A stretch of DNA of 64,000 nucleotides from Streptomyces actuosus (GCF_016921115.1 NZ_JAFFZS010000029.1:44221-108220); one strand, 5' to 3'; numbered from the stretch's first letter, positions 50,254 to 59,713 are shown. Notes: generated by a model from the sequence alone, not told the origin. Program-made: numbers and translations.

Positions 50254-51872
50254 GCGCCGCCTCCGGACACCGCGCCCACCCGCAGCGGCAGCCGCACCTC
50301 GAACTCCGCGCCGCCGTCTGCGGACCGCGCCACCGACAGCGCGCCCTCGTGGCGCTGCACGGTCTGCCGGACCAGGGCCAGGCCGAGGCCCCGTCCGCCG
50401 GGGCCGGCCGGTTTGGTGGAGAAGCCGCGCCGGAAGACGGCGTCGGAGTGGGCGGGGGCCACACCCGGACCGGAGTCGGCGACCCGCAGAACCAGCTCCG
50501 CGTCCCCCTCGGTGTAGGCCGTCACCGTCACCCGCGCCGGGACACTGCCCTGCGCCGCGTCCACGGCGTTGTCGACGAGGTTGCCGAGGAGGGTCACCAG
50601 GTCCCGGGCCGGAAGGTGCTCCGGCAGCACGCCGTCGTCGAGGCGGCTGTCCCCGGACACGACCAGCTCCACGCCCCGCTCGTTCGCCTGCGCCGTCTTG
50701 CCCAGCAGGAGGGCGGCCAGCACCGGTTCGCCCACCGCGGCGACCACCTGGTCGGTGAGGGCCTGGGCCAGTTCCAGTTCCGCGGTGGCGAACTCCACCG
50801 CCTCCTCGGCGCGGCCCAGTTCGATCAGCGACACCACGGTGTGCAGGCGGTTCGCCGCCTCGTGGGCCTGGGAGCGCAGCGCCTGGGTGAAGCCGCGTTC
50901 GGAGTCCAGCTCGCCCATCAGGGACTGGAGTTCGGTCACGTCCCGCAGGGTCACTATGGTGCCGCGGCGCTCCCCGCCGGACACCGGGGAGGTGTTGACG
51001 GCCACCACCCGGTCCGCGGTGAGGTGCACCTCGTCCACGCGCGGCTCGGACGACAGCAGCACGCCCGTCAGGGGCGCCGGCAGCCCGAGGTCCGCCACCG
51101 ATCGGCTCACCACGTCGCCCGTCACCCCCAGCAGCTCCTGTCCGCCGTCGTTGATCAGCGCCACACGGTACTGCCCGTCGAGCAGCAGCAGCCCCTCGCG
51201 TACGGCGTGCAGGGCGGCCTGGTGGTAGTCGTGCATGCGGCTGAGCTCGGCGGCGTTCATGCCGTGGGTGTGGCGGCGCAGCCGGGCGTTGACCACGTAC
51301 GTCCCGACGGCGCCCAGCACCAGGGCGCCCGCCGCGACGCCGAACAGGGCCGTCACCTGGTCCTGCAGCCGGGCGCTGATCGCCTCGACCTTGATTCCGG
51401 CGCTGACCAGTCCGACGATCCGGCCGCCGTCCTCGATCGGGGTGACGGCGCGGACGGACGGGCCGAGGGTGCCGGTGTAGGTCTCGGTGAAGGTCTCGCC
51501 GTTCTGCGACCGTCCGATGTGGCCGAGGAAGTGGCCGCCTATCCGCTGCGGGTCGGGGTGGGTCCAGCGGATCCCCTGGGGATCCATGATCGTGATGAAG
51601 TCGACGCCGGTGTCGTGCATGACCCGCAGCGCGTACGGCTGGAGCCGGCCGGTCGGGTCGGCGGTGCGGATCGCGGCGTGCACCGACGGGGAGTCCGCGA
51701 CGGTGCGGGCGACCGCCCTGGCCTGGCGGCCCGCGGCGGCCTCCGCCTGGCTGCGGTCGCTGATGTACGTGAACAGCGCGTACCCCGCCACGACGACCGT
51801 GATCAGTACGGCCTGCATGGCGAACAGCTGTCCCGCCAGGCTGCGGGGTCGGGGGAGGGGCGGGAGGCGCAT
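50250..51872 (-). CDS. CitA/DcuS-family sensor histidine kinase
   Basis: 540 residues. Membrane helices near 15-38 and 175-197 flank an extracellular sCache/PASC-like sensor (VHAAIRTADPTG.. GVDFITIMDPQGIRWTHPDP, GGHFLGHIG), then a PAS domain (about 215-315), the DcuS-type H-box SQAHEAANRLHTVVSLIELG (His about 336) and HATPase (NLVDNAVDAA, DSGPGV, GGRGLGLALV). Likely senses a C4-dicarboxylate and activates the divergent transporter gene. Confidence 0.92.
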   Translation of the reverse strand: MRLPPLPRPRSLAGQLFAMQAVLITVVVAGYALFTYISDRSQAEAAAGRQARAVARTVADSPSVHAAIRTADPTGRLQPYALRVMHDTGVDFITIMDPQGIRWTHPDPQRIGGHFLGHIGRSQNGETFTETYTGTLGPSVRAVTPIEDGGRIVGLVSAGIKVEAISARLQDQVTALFGVAAGALVLGAVGTYVVNARLRRHTHGMNAAELSRMHDYHQAALHAVREGLLLLDGQYRVALINDGGQELLGVTGDVVSRSVADLGLPAPLTGVLLSSEPRVDEVHLTADRVVAVNTSPVSGGERRGTIVTLRDVTELQSLMGELDSERGFTQALRSQAHEAANRLHTVVSLIELGRAEEAVEFATAELELAQALTDQVVAAVGEPVLAALLLGKTAQANERGVELVVSGDSRLDDGVLPEHLPARDLVTLLGNLVDNAVDAAQGSVPARVTVTAYTEGDAELVLRVADSGPGVAPAHSDAVFRRGFSTKPAGPGGRGLGLALVRQTVQRHEGALSVARSADGGAEFEVRLPLRVGAVSGGGA

Positions 51873-52024
51873 GCCGTCAGTGTGCCTCTCCGCTCCGGCG
51901 TGAACTCAATGAACGGAAGGGTGACCGCCCTCACACGGCGGGAGATAGTCCCTGCATTCCCCCCACCGATCCGGACGTGAGCCGCACGCCGGTCATGCCG
52001 ACGAAGACGTCAAGGAGGGCAGCC

Positions 52025-53446
52025 GTGGCCGCCAGTACCCCCGAAACGGCACCTGCCGGTCCCGCTGGGAAGCGGGACCGCACCCACTATCTGTACATCG
52101 CGGTGATCCTCGCGGTCGCCCTCGGCGTCGTCGTCGGCCTGGCCGCGCCCGACTTCGCCGTCCAGCTCAAGCCGCTCGGCAAGGGCTTCGTGAACCTGAT
52201 CAAGATGATGATCTCGCCGATCATCTTCTGCACGATCGTGCTGGGCATCGGCTCCGTGCGGAAGGCGGCCAAGGTGGGCGCCGTCGGCGGGATCGCCCTG
52301 GGCTACTTCCTCGCCATGTCGCTGGTCGCGCTCGGCATCGGTCTCGTCGTCGGCAACATCCTGGAGCCGGGCAGCGGACTCGCGGTCACCGACGCGGTCA
52401 AGAACGTGGGGCACGCGCAGGTCGACGCGGGGGCGAAGGACACCACGGAGTTCCTGCTCGGGATCGTCCCGACGACGATCGTCTCGGCGTTCACCGAGGG
52501 CGAGGTGCTGCAGACGCTGCTGATCGCGCTGTTGTGCGGGTTCGCGCTGCAGGCCATGGGCAGGGCCGGGCAGCCGGTCCTGCGCGGTGTCGAGCACATC
52601 CAGCGACTCGTCTTCCGCGTGCTCGCCATGATCATGTGGGCGGCGCCGATCGGCGCGTTCGGCGCCATGGCGGCGGTCGTCGGCTCGGCCGGCCTGGAGG
52701 CGCTCAAGAGCCTGGCCGTGCTGATGCTCGGTTTCTACGCCACCTGCTTCCTCTTCGTGTTCGTCGTGCTCGGCGCGCTGCTGCGGATCGTCGCCGGCCT
52801 GAACGTCGTCACCCTGTTCCGGTACCTGGCCCGCGAGTTCCTGCTGATCCTGTCCACGTCCTCCTCCGAGTCCGCGCTGCCGCGCCTGATCGCGAAGATG
52901 GAGCACCTGGGCGTCAGCAAGCCGGTGGTCGGCATCACCGTCCCGACCGGCTACTCCTTCAACCTCGACGGCACCATGATCTACATGACCATGGCCTCCC
53001 TGTTCATCGCCGACGCCATGGGCACACCGATGTCGGTCGGCGAGCAGATCCCGCTGCTGCTGTTCCTGCTGGTCGCCTCGAAGGGCGCGGCGGGCGTCAC
53101 CGGCGCGGGCCTGGCGACCCTGGCCGGCGGGCTCCAGTCGCACAAGCCGGCCCTGGTGGACGGAATCGGGCTGATCGTCGGCATCGACCGCTTCATGAGC
53201 GAGGCCCGCGCCCTGACCAACTTCGCCGGCAACGCCGTGGCCACGGTACTGGTCGGCACGTGGACGAAGGAGATCGACAAGGACCGGGTCCGGCAGGTCC
53301 TCGCCGGCGAACTGCCCTTCGACGAGAAGACCCTGCTCGACGAGACCGAGACCGAGACCGGGAGCGCCGGCGGGAACGCGCCGGCGTCGGAGGCCGGCCT
53401 GCCGGAGCGGCCGGAGGGCGGCGACAAGGAACTGGCCCCGGCCTGA
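52025..53446 (+). CDS. dctA: DctA-type C4-dicarboxylate:cation symporter
   Basis: 473 residues, DAACS family, importing succinate, fumarate or malate with cations. YLYIAVILAVALGVVVGL, FVNLIKMMISPIIFCTIVLGI, the hairpin STSSSESALPRLI, and PTGYSFNLDGTMIYMTMA with SKGAAGVTGAG. GTG 52025 is chosen because GGAGG lies 6 bp upstream; in-frame starts at 51977 and 51995 exist without a good site. Divergent from the two-component genes. Acidic disordered C-terminal tail. Confidence 0.93.
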   Translation: MAASTPETAPAGPAGKRDRTHYLYIAVILAVALGVVVGLAAPDFAVQLKPLGKGFVNLIKMMISPIIFCTIVLGIGSVRKAAKVGAVGGIALGYFLAMSLVALGIGLVVGNILEPGSGLAVTDAVKNVGHAQVDAGAKDTTEFLLGIVPTTIVSAFTEGEVLQTLLIALLCGFALQAMGRAGQPVLRGVEHIQRLVFRVLAMIMWAAPIGAFGAMAAVVGSAGLEALKSLAVLMLGFYATCFLFVFVVLGALLRIVAGLNVVTLFRYLAREFLLILSTSSSESALPRLIAKMEHLGVSKPVVGITVPTGYSFNLDGTMIYMTMASLFIADAMGTPMSVGEQIPLLLFLLVASKGAAGVTGAGLATLAGGLQSHKPALVDGIGLIVGIDRFMSEARALTNFAGNAVATVLVGTWTKEIDKDRVRQVLAGELPFDEKTLLDETETETGSAGGNAPASEAGLPERPEGGDKELAPA

Positions 53447-53483
53447 GCCCGATCCACGCCCCCGCGCCGGACGGCGCCACACT

Positions 53484-53524
53484 CCGGACGCCCGGCCCCG
53501 CCTGAACCGGGGCCGGGCGTCCGG
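53484..53524. terminator. Bidirectional terminator dctA / tetR
   Basis: CCGGACGCCCGGCCCCG / CGGGGCCGGGCGTCCGG, perfect 17-bp stem with 7-base loop, between convergent genes. Confidence 0.9.
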
Positions 53525-53542
53525 CCGTCGTCCCGGCCGTTC

Positions 53543-54172
53543 CTACGCGCTCAGCTCGGCCACCAGCGCGGTGGCCGCGGGGGTGGGCACGCCCGCCGTG
53601 GTGAGCACCGTGACCGCGGCCGAGCGGCCCGCCTCCCGGGTCGCCAGCAGGCCGTCGTTCACGGCCTCCATCAGCGCGAACAGCACCTGCTCGTGCACGT
53701 ACGCCAGCGCCGGCGCCGGTAGCGGCGAGGTGAAGACGCCTCGGTCCAGGCCGCGTTGCAGGATGCGGACGCTGTTGTGCCGCACCGGGGCCAGGCGCTC
53801 GCGGATGCCCTGCATGGTGACCGTGCGCTGGGCCAGTGCCACCAGCAGTCGGTAGCGGTCGGCGATCGCCCACACCGCGAGCACCGACCGGGCCACCGCC
53901 TCCGCGGGGTCCTCCACCCCCTCGCGGCCCGCCGCGTGCGCCGCCGCCAACGCCTCCACCGCCTCGTCGACCAGCGTGCTGATCAGCGCCTCTCGACTCG
54001 GGAAGTGGCCGTACACGGTCCGTCGTACGACGCCCGCGGCGCGCGCGATCTGGTCCATGGACGCATCCGGGTCGCGCAGCAGCTCCGTGAGGGCCACGTC
54101 GAGGATGCGGCGGCGGTTGGCATCGGCGCGCGAGGGACTACCCGTGGTGTTACCCGTGGTCATGACGGCCAT
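53543..54172 (-). CDS. TetR-family repressor of the adjacent exporter
   Basis: 209 residues. Helix-turn-helix SMDQIARAAGVVRRTVYGHFPSREALI (about 39-65). ATG 54172 follows GGAGGG; starts further up would place the operators inside the gene. Divergent from the DHA2 exporter with three operators between them, the classic drug-responsive repressor/pump pair. Ligand unknown. Confidence 0.9.
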   Translation of the reverse strand: MAVMTTGNTTGSPSRADANRRRILDVALTELLRDPDASMDQIARAAGVVRRTVYGHFPSREALISTLVDEAVEALAAAHAAGREGVEDPAEAVARSVLAVWAIADRYRLLVALAQRTVTMQGIRERLAPVRHNSVRILQRGLDRGVFTSPLPAPALAYVHEQVLFALMEAVNDGLLATREAGRSAAVTVLTTAGVPTPAATALVAELSA

Positions 54173-54188
54173 TCTGCCCTCCATCGAC

Positions 54189-54252
54189 TTGCACAGCGCT
54201 GTGCAACGACGTACCTTGCACATTGTTGTGCATTTGCACGCTGCTGTGCAAA
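54189..54252. promoter_or_regulatory. Three TetR operators TTGCAC-N6-GTGCAA
   Basis: TTGCACAGCGCTGTGCAA (54189-54206, perfect), TTGCACATTGTTGTGCAT (54216-54233) and TTTGCACGCTGCTGTGCAAA (54233-54252). Centres are 27 and 18 bp apart, filling the whole space between tetR and the exporter. Confidence 0.9.
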
Positions 54253-54291
54253 TGAGGTGTGCTTGTTCGTCGAGGAAGGCGATCCCTGACC

Positions 54292-55965
54292 ATGCGACTC
54301 GTCGTGACCGAACCGGTCGAGCGGACGGAGGGCCCCTACCGGCGGCGCTGGTGGGCCCTGCTCGTGCTCTGTCTGAGCCTGCTGATCATCGTGATGGCGA
54401 ACACCGCCCTCACCGTCGCCGCGCCCGACATGACCCGGGACCTCGGCCTGTCCAGCGCCGACCTCCAGTGGGTCATCGACGGCTACACCGTCCCCTACGC
54501 CGCGCTGATGCTGCTGCTCGGCGCCATCGGCGACAAGTACAGCCGCCGCGGGGCGCTGATCCTCGGCCTCGTGGTCTTCGGGGGCGGTGCCGTCGCCGGC
54601 TACCTCGCCGACAGCTCCACGGCCGTCATCGCCGCCCGTGCCGTGATGGGCGTCGGAGCGGCCCTGATCATGCCCGCCACGCTCTCCCTGCTCGCGGCGA
54701 CCTTCCCGCGCGCCGAGCGTGCCAAGGCCATCACCCTGTGGACCGCCACCGCCGGACTCGCCATCGCCGCCGGACCGCTGGTCGCGGGCGCCCTCCTGGA
54801 GAACCACGGCTGGTCCTCGACGTTCCTGATCAACGTGCCGGTGGCCGCGCTCGCCGTCGTCGGCACCCTCGTGCTCGTCCCACCGTCCAGGGCGGCCCAC
54901 CACGACCGCATCGACTACGTCGGCGGCCTGCTGTCCGTGGCCTGGATCGGCGCGCTGGTCTACATGATCATCGAGGGGCCGCACTTCGGCTGGAACGGCA
55001 AGGCGATCGGCGCCGCAGCCGTCGCGGGCGTCGGCCTGGTCGCCTTCGTCCTGTGGGAGCTGCGCCACCCGCGCCCCGTCCTGGACGTCCGCCGGTTCAC
55101 CGGCCGCCGCTTCGCCGGGTCCAACCTCGCCGTTGCCCTGTTCTTCCTGGCCGTCTTCGGCGCCTTCTACTACCTCACCCAGCACCTGCAGTTCGTCCTC
55201 GGCTACGACGCCCTGGACACCGGCCTGCGCATGCTGCCCCTGGCCGGCGCCGTCTTCGTCGGCTCGGCGCTGACCGGTTACCTCACCCCGCGCGTCGGCA
55301 TGAAGTGGACGGTCAGCGCGGGCATGGTCGGCGGCACGGCCGCGCTGGCGCTGCTGACCCGCGTGGACGCGGGATCGTCGTACGGCGACTTCGTGCCGCC
55401 GCTGGTCGTGCTGGGCCTGGCCATCGGGCTCGCGCTCTCGCCCTGCACGGACGCGATCATGGGCTCCTTCCCCGAGTCCGAACTGGGCGTCGGCGGCGCG
55501 GTGAACGACACCTCGCTGGAACTCGGCGGCTCGCTCGGCATCGCCATCCTCGGCTCGCTGCTGGGGACGTCCTACTCCGACCACCTCGCCGACGCCACAC
55601 AGGGCGGCAAGCTGCCGGCCTCGGCACTGAGCACCGCGCAGGACTCCGTCGGCGCCGGGTACGCCGTCGCGCAGGGCATCGGCGACAAGGCCCGGCAGGC
55701 CGCCGAGCAGGCGGCGCAGGCGGGCGACCCGCAGCAGGCCGCCCAGCTCAAGGCCCAGGCCGACCAACTCGCCCAGGGCGCCCGTCAGATGGCCGACGCC
55801 GTCGGCTCCTCCTTCTCCGACGCCGTCGCCCACACCAGTCTGGTCGGCGCCGTCGTCCTCGGCGCCGGCACGGTGATCGTCGCCCTGCTGCTGCCGCGCA
55901 AGGAGCGGGTGAGGGCGGAGGAACCCGTCGAGGCGCGGGAGCCCGAGCTCAGCGGGGCGCTCTGA
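54292..55965 (+). CDS. DHA2-type (EmrB/QacA) MFS drug exporter
   Basis: 557 residues with about 14 membrane segments. Motif A-like GAIGDKYSRRGALI, motif C-like GPLVAGALLENHGWSSTFLINVP, TALTVAAPDMTRDLGLSSADLQWVIDGYTV at TM1-2. Proton-coupled efflux of toxic compounds. A long hydrophilic Ala/Gln segment precedes the last helix (QQAAQLKAQADQLAQGA). ATG 54292 chosen; controlled by the three operators upstream. Confidence 0.92.
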   Translation: MRLVVTEPVERTEGPYRRRWWALLVLCLSLLIIVMANTALTVAAPDMTRDLGLSSADLQWVIDGYTVPYAALMLLLGAIGDKYSRRGALILGLVVFGGGAVAGYLADSSTAVIAARAVMGVGAALIMPATLSLLAATFPRAERAKAITLWTATAGLAIAAGPLVAGALLENHGWSSTFLINVPVAALAVVGTLVLVPPSRAAHHDRIDYVGGLLSVAWIGALVYMIIEGPHFGWNGKAIGAAAVAGVGLVAFVLWELRHPRPVLDVRRFTGRRFAGSNLAVALFFLAVFGAFYYLTQHLQFVLGYDALDTGLRMLPLAGAVFVGSALTGYLTPRVGMKWTVSAGMVGGTAALALLTRVDAGSSYGDFVPPLVVLGLAIGLALSPCTDAIMGSFPESELGVGGAVNDTSLELGGSLGIAILGSLLGTSYSDHLADATQGGKLPASALSTAQDSVGAGYAVAQGIGDKARQAAEQAAQAGDPQQAAQLKAQADQLAQGARQMADAVGSSFSDAVAHTSLVGAVVLGAGTVIVALLLPRKERVRAEEPVEAREPELSGAL

Positions 55966-56008
55966 CCCGGCCGAGCCCGCCGGGAACCCGCCCGCCGCTG
56001 CCGGGCTC

Positions 56009-56046
56009 GGGGGCCGTACCGCGCCGCGAGGTGCGGTACGGCCCCC
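56009..56046 (+). terminator. Terminator after the exporter gene
   Basis: GGGGGCCGTACCGC / GCGGTACGGCCCCC perfect 14-bp stem, 10-base loop. Confidence 0.87.
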
Positions 56047-56165
56047 GGAGGCGTGGCGGGCGCCCGTCCCGGCCGACGGCGGGTCGAGCCGAGCGAATCC
56101 GTCCGGTACGAGCCCCTGCCGCCGCTCTTGCCTTGACGCCCACGTCAGGACCTACCGTCGAGGAC

Positions 56166-56594
56166 ATGCGCATCGGCGAACTGGCCGCACGGGCCGGGAC
56201 CACCACCCGGACGCTGCGGTACTACGAGGCACGGGGCCTGCTGCCCGCACGGCGCGACGGCAAGGGGCACCGCACCTACGACGAGCGGGACCTGAAGCTC
56301 CTGGAGCAGATCCGGACGCTGCGGGACTTCGGGTTCGAGCTGGAGGAGACCCGGCCCTTCGTGGAATGCCTGCGCGCCGGGCACGCCGAGGGGGACACGT
56401 GCCCGGCCTCGCTCACGGTCTACCGCCGCAAGCTGGCCGAGCTGGACTCGCTCATCGGCGAGCTGCGGGGCGTGCGGGCCACGGTCGCCGCACAGCTGGA
56501 GCGGGCCGAGCGGGCGAGGGACGCGCTGGCCGCCGACGCGCTGGTTCCGGGAGGTCCGGAGCCGACGTGCGAACTGGGAGGGCAGGGACTGTGA
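56166..56594 (+). CDS. MerR-family regulator
   Basis: 142 residues. Winged helix-turn-helix MRIGELAARAGTTTRTLRYYEARGLLPARR at the N-terminus, then a dimerisation coiled coil. It has a Cys pair region (FVECLRAGHAEGDTCPASL) and a late Cys, suggesting thiol or metal sensing. Its stop overlaps the start of a thioredoxin gene (GTGA), so the pair is probably a redox-responsive unit; inference from context. Confidence 0.9.
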   Translation: MRIGELAARAGTTTRTLRYYEARGLLPARRDGKGHRTYDERDLKLLEQIRTLRDFGFELEETRPFVECLRAGHAEGDTCPASLTVYRRKLAELDSLIGELRGVRATVAAQLERAERARDALAADALVPGGPEPTCELGGQGL

Positions 56595-56923
56595 TCAAGG
56601 CGGCGGGAGTGGACGAGGTGACCGACGCGGACTTCGAGGCCGAGGTGCTCGGGGCGGACCGGCCGGTGCTGGTGGAGTTCACCGCCGACTGGTGCCCGCC
56701 GTGCCGGCAGATGGGCCCGGTGCTCAGCGCCGTGGCCGCCGAGGAGGGGGAGCGGCTGAAGGTGGTCCAGTTGGACGTGGACACCAACCCGGAGACCACC
56801 AACGCCTACCGGGTGCTGTCGATGCCGACCTTCATGGTCTTCCGTGCGGGCGAGCCCGTGAAGTCGATGGTGGGCGCCCGGCCCAAGCGCAGGCTGCTCC
56901 AGGAGCTGTCGGACGTGCTGTGA
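56591..56923 (+). CDS. Thioredoxin
   Basis: 110 residues, whole thioredoxin fold with active site WC35PPC38 (Pro-Pro instead of the usual Gly-Pro) and the cis-Pro loop SMPTFMVF. GTG overlaps the merR stop. The CPPC dithiol is common in thioredoxin-like proteins and may shift the redox potential. General cytoplasmic disulfide reductant. Confidence 0.93.
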   Translation: MIKAAGVDEVTDADFEAEVLGADRPVLVEFTADWCPPCRQMGPVLSAVAAEEGERLKVVQLDVDTNPETTNAYRVLSMPTFMVFRAGEPVKSMVGARPKRRLLQELSDVL

Positions 56924-56950
56924 CCCCACCCGCGTGCGGGGCCCGCACAC

Positions 56951-56988
56951 GAGAAATCCCCCGAGCAATTGCGCTCGGGGGATTTCTC
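56951..56988. terminator. Strong hairpin between thioredoxin and helR
   Basis: GAGAAATCCCCCGAGC / GCTCGGGGGATTTCTC, perfect 16-bp stem, 6-base loop. Ends the merR-trx transcript; overlaps the predicted helR promoter. Confidence 0.9.
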
Positions 56989-56998
56989 TGCGTATATT
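56969..56998 (+). promoter_or_regulatory. Candidate helR promoter
   Basis: TTGCGC (56969-56974), 18-bp spacer, TATATT (56993-56998), about 70 bp before the helR start. The -35 lies in the hairpin loop/stem of the upstream terminator. No rifamycin-associated-element-like palindrome is visible. Confidence 0.5.
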
Positions 56999-57067
56999 CG
57001 ACGTTTCGCTACTTCCGGTATTCGGGCGCGAAGAAGTGCTGGTGAAGCAGAGTATATCCGGGCGGGA

Positions 57068-59347
57068 GTGGAATTGTCAAACACCGAATTTCCGGACGAT
57101 GAATTGCGCCGCGAACAGGAATTCATCGACGGGTTGTACGCGCGGGTGGACGCCCTGCGCGGCGACACCGAGGACTCCGTCGCGAGGGCGCTCGCCCAGG
57201 GCGACAAGCCGATGCAGGCGAGACTGGAGCGGGACATCCTGGTCGCCGAGCGCTCGGGTCTGCTGGCCGCGCTGAACGCGGTGGACGGCTCCCTGTGCTT
57301 CGGCCGCATCGACCTCACCGGCGGTGAAAGCCACCACATCGGAAGGATCGGACTGCGCGCCGACGACGCCGCCCGCACCCCCGTCCTGATCGACTGGCGT
57401 GCCGACGTGGCCCGGCCCTTCTACCTGGCCACCGGCCACACCCCGCTCGGCCTCCGGCGCCGCCGGCACATCTCCACCGACGGCCGCACCGTCACCGTGC
57501 TGCACGACGAGATCCTCGACCTGGGCGACCGGGAGCGGACCGGCCACGAGGACCCGACCGGCGACGCCGTGCTGCTCGCGGCCCTCGACTCGGCGCGCAC
57601 CGGCCGCATGGGCGACATCGTGCAGACCATCCAGGCCGAGCAGGACGAGATCATCCGCGCCCCGCACCGCGGCGTGCTCGTGGTCGAGGGCGGACCGGGC
57701 ACCGGCAAGACGGCGGTCGCCCTGCACCGCGCCGCCTACCTCCTGTACGAGCACCGCGACCTGCTGGCCAAGCGGGCCGTGCTGATCGTCGGCCCCAATC
57801 CGGCCTTCCTCGGCTACATCGGCGAGGTGCTGCCGTCCCTGGGCGAGACCGGCGTACTGCTGGCCACCGTCGGCGAACTGTTCCCCGGCGTGCGGGCCAC
57901 CGCCGCGGACACCCCCGCGGCGGCGGCGGTCAAGGGCCGCGCCGCGATGGCGGAGGTGCTCGCCACGGTCGTGCGCGACCGGCAGACGCTGCCCGATCCG
58001 GTCCTCACCGTCGAGCACGACCGGGAGGTCCTCATGCTCGACGACGGACTGGTACGCGTGGCCCGCGAGCGGACCCGCGCCACGGGCCTGCCGCACAACG
58101 CGGCCCGCGAGCACTTCGAGGGCCACATCCTCAACACGCTCACCGACCTGTACGCCGAGCGCGTCGGCACCGACCCCTACGACGGGACGAGTCTGCTGGA
58201 CGCCGCCGACATCACACAGATCCGCGACGAACTGGCCGACAACCCCCACGTGTGGGACGCCATCGACCGGTTGTGGCCGCCCCTGACCCCGCAGCTGCTC
58301 GTCGCCGGCTTCCTCGCCGACCCCGACGGGTACCTCTGCGCCGAGGACGCCGCGGCCGTCCGCCGTCCGGTGACCCGGGCGTGGACCACCGCGGACGTGC
58401 CGCTGCTGGACGAGGCCGCCGAACTGCTCGGCGAGGACGACCGGCCGGCCAGGGCCCGAGCCGAACGGGAACGCGAGACCCAGGTCGCCTACGCGCAGGG
58501 CGTGCTGGACGTCTCCTACGCCTCCCGCACCTACGAGTTCGACGACAAGGACGACGAGGACTCGGAGGTGCTGTCGGCGCACGACGTCATCGACGCCGAA
58601 CGCTTCGCCGAACGCCAGCAGGAGGACGACCACCGCAGCGCCGCCGAACGCGCCGCGGCCGACCGCACCTGGGCGTTCGGGCACATCATCGTCGACGAGG
58701 CGCAGGAGCTGGCGCCGATGGCCTGGCGGCTGCTCATGCGGCGCAGCCCCACCCGCTCGATGACCCTGGTCGGCGACCCCGTGCAGACCGCGGACGCGGC
58801 CGGTGCCGGCTCCTGGGCGGACATCCTCCACCCCCATGTGGAGGACCGCTGGGCCCACGCCCGGCTCGGCGTCAACTACCGCACCCCCGCCGAGATCATG
58901 GAGCTCGCGGCGGCGGTCGTGCGGGCCGAGCACCCGGACTTCGAACCGCCCGGCTCCGTCCGCTCCACCGGCGTGACGCCCTGGGCGCGCGCCGCGGACG
59001 ACCTTCCCCGCGCGGTCGCCGAGGCGGTGGCCGAACTGACCCCCGCCGAGGGACGGCTCGCGGTGATCGCCCCGCGCGCCCTGCACCGCGCGCTGGCCGC
59101 CCGCCTGGACGGCGTCACGGCGGGGGCCGAGCCCGACCTGACGCGGACGGTCGTCCTCCTCGACCCCCGCCAGTCCAAGGGCCTGGAGTTCGACTCGGTG
59201 CTCGTCGTCGAGCCTGCCGAGTACGGCACCAGCGACCTGTACGTGGCCCTCACCCGCGCCACCCAGCGGCTGGGCGTGGTCCACCGGCGGGAGCTGCCGA
59301 AGGCGCTCTCCGACGCGCTGGCCGAACAGGACGCCGGGCGGGCCTGA
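57068..59347 (+). CDS. helR: HelR/HelD-type RNA polymerase recycling ATPase
   Basis: 759 residues from GTG 57068 (N-terminus MELSNTEFPDDELRREQEF). Superfamily 1 helicase-like: N-terminal antiparallel coiled coil (about 12-70) that enters the RNA polymerase secondary channel; Walker A EGGPGTGKTAVALHRAAYLLYEH; a long Asp/Glu-rich insertion (YEFDDKDDEDSEVL..) where primary-channel loops lie; Walker B HIIVDEAQELAPMAWRLLMRR; motif VGDPVQTADAAG; C-terminal domain with TPAEIMELAA and QSKGLEFDSVLVVEP. HelD-class proteins release stalled RNA polymerase; the HelR subgroup in Streptomyces and mycobacteria also displaces rifamycins. Which subgroup this one belongs to is not settled by sequence reading alone. 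Confidence 0.9.
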   Translation: MELSNTEFPDDELRREQEFIDGLYARVDALRGDTEDSVARALAQGDKPMQARLERDILVAERSGLLAALNAVDGSLCFGRIDLTGGESHHIGRIGLRADDAARTPVLIDWRADVARPFYLATGHTPLGLRRRRHISTDGRTVTVLHDEILDLGDRERTGHEDPTGDAVLLAALDSARTGRMGDIVQTIQAEQDEIIRAPHRGVLVVEGGPGTGKTAVALHRAAYLLYEHRDLLAKRAVLIVGPNPAFLGYIGEVLPSLGETGVLLATVGELFPGVRATAADTPAAAAVKGRAAMAEVLATVVRDRQTLPDPVLTVEHDREVLMLDDGLVRVARERTRATGLPHNAAREHFEGHILNTLTDLYAERVGTDPYDGTSLLDAADITQIRDELADNPHVWDAIDRLWPPLTPQLLVAGFLADPDGYLCAEDAAAVRRPVTRAWTTADVPLLDEAAELLGEDDRPARARAERERETQVAYAQGVLDVSYASRTYEFDDKDDEDSEVLSAHDVIDAERFAERQQEDDHRSAAERAAADRTWAFGHIIVDEAQELAPMAWRLLMRRSPTRSMTLVGDPVQTADAAGAGSWADILHPHVEDRWAHARLGVNYRTPAEIMELAAAVVRAEHPDFEPPGSVRSTGVTPWARAADDLPRAVAEAVAELTPAEGRLAVIAPRALHRALAARLDGVTAGAEPDLTRTVVLLDPRQSKGLEFDSVLVVEPAEYGTSDLYVALTRATQRLGVVHRRELPKALSDALAEQDAGRA

Positions 59348-59713
59348 CGACGTCCCGCGGCGCATGCGACCGCGGGGCTCGGTTGGGCCGGACGGCGCCC
59401 AGGGGCCCGGAAGACGGGCGGCGGACGGCTCCGGGGCGCAGGCCTCCGGGCCTGGCCGCGCTTCGCACCGCACCGCGCCGTTCCGTCTCCCGGCCGGGGG
59501 CCCGGGGGAGCGCCGCGTGCCACGGTGCACCCTTTCAGGCGGCGGACGGCGGACGGCGGACGACGGGCGTGGCCGAGCCGGCCGGGCGGACCGCGTCCGG
59601 GCCCCGGCTCGGTGCGCGGCCCTACGGGCGGCGCACCGGCCCGCCGCTTCCCGCCCCCGGGCGCCGGGAGTCCCTCGGCGCCCGGGGACGTCAAGCCCCG
59701 GGTGCCACCGCCG
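59348..59713. other. GC-rich intergenic region between helR and glgB
   Basis: 366 bp between convergent genes; only Arg/Gly/Pro-type shadow frames. No clear long hairpin. Confidence 0.5.
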
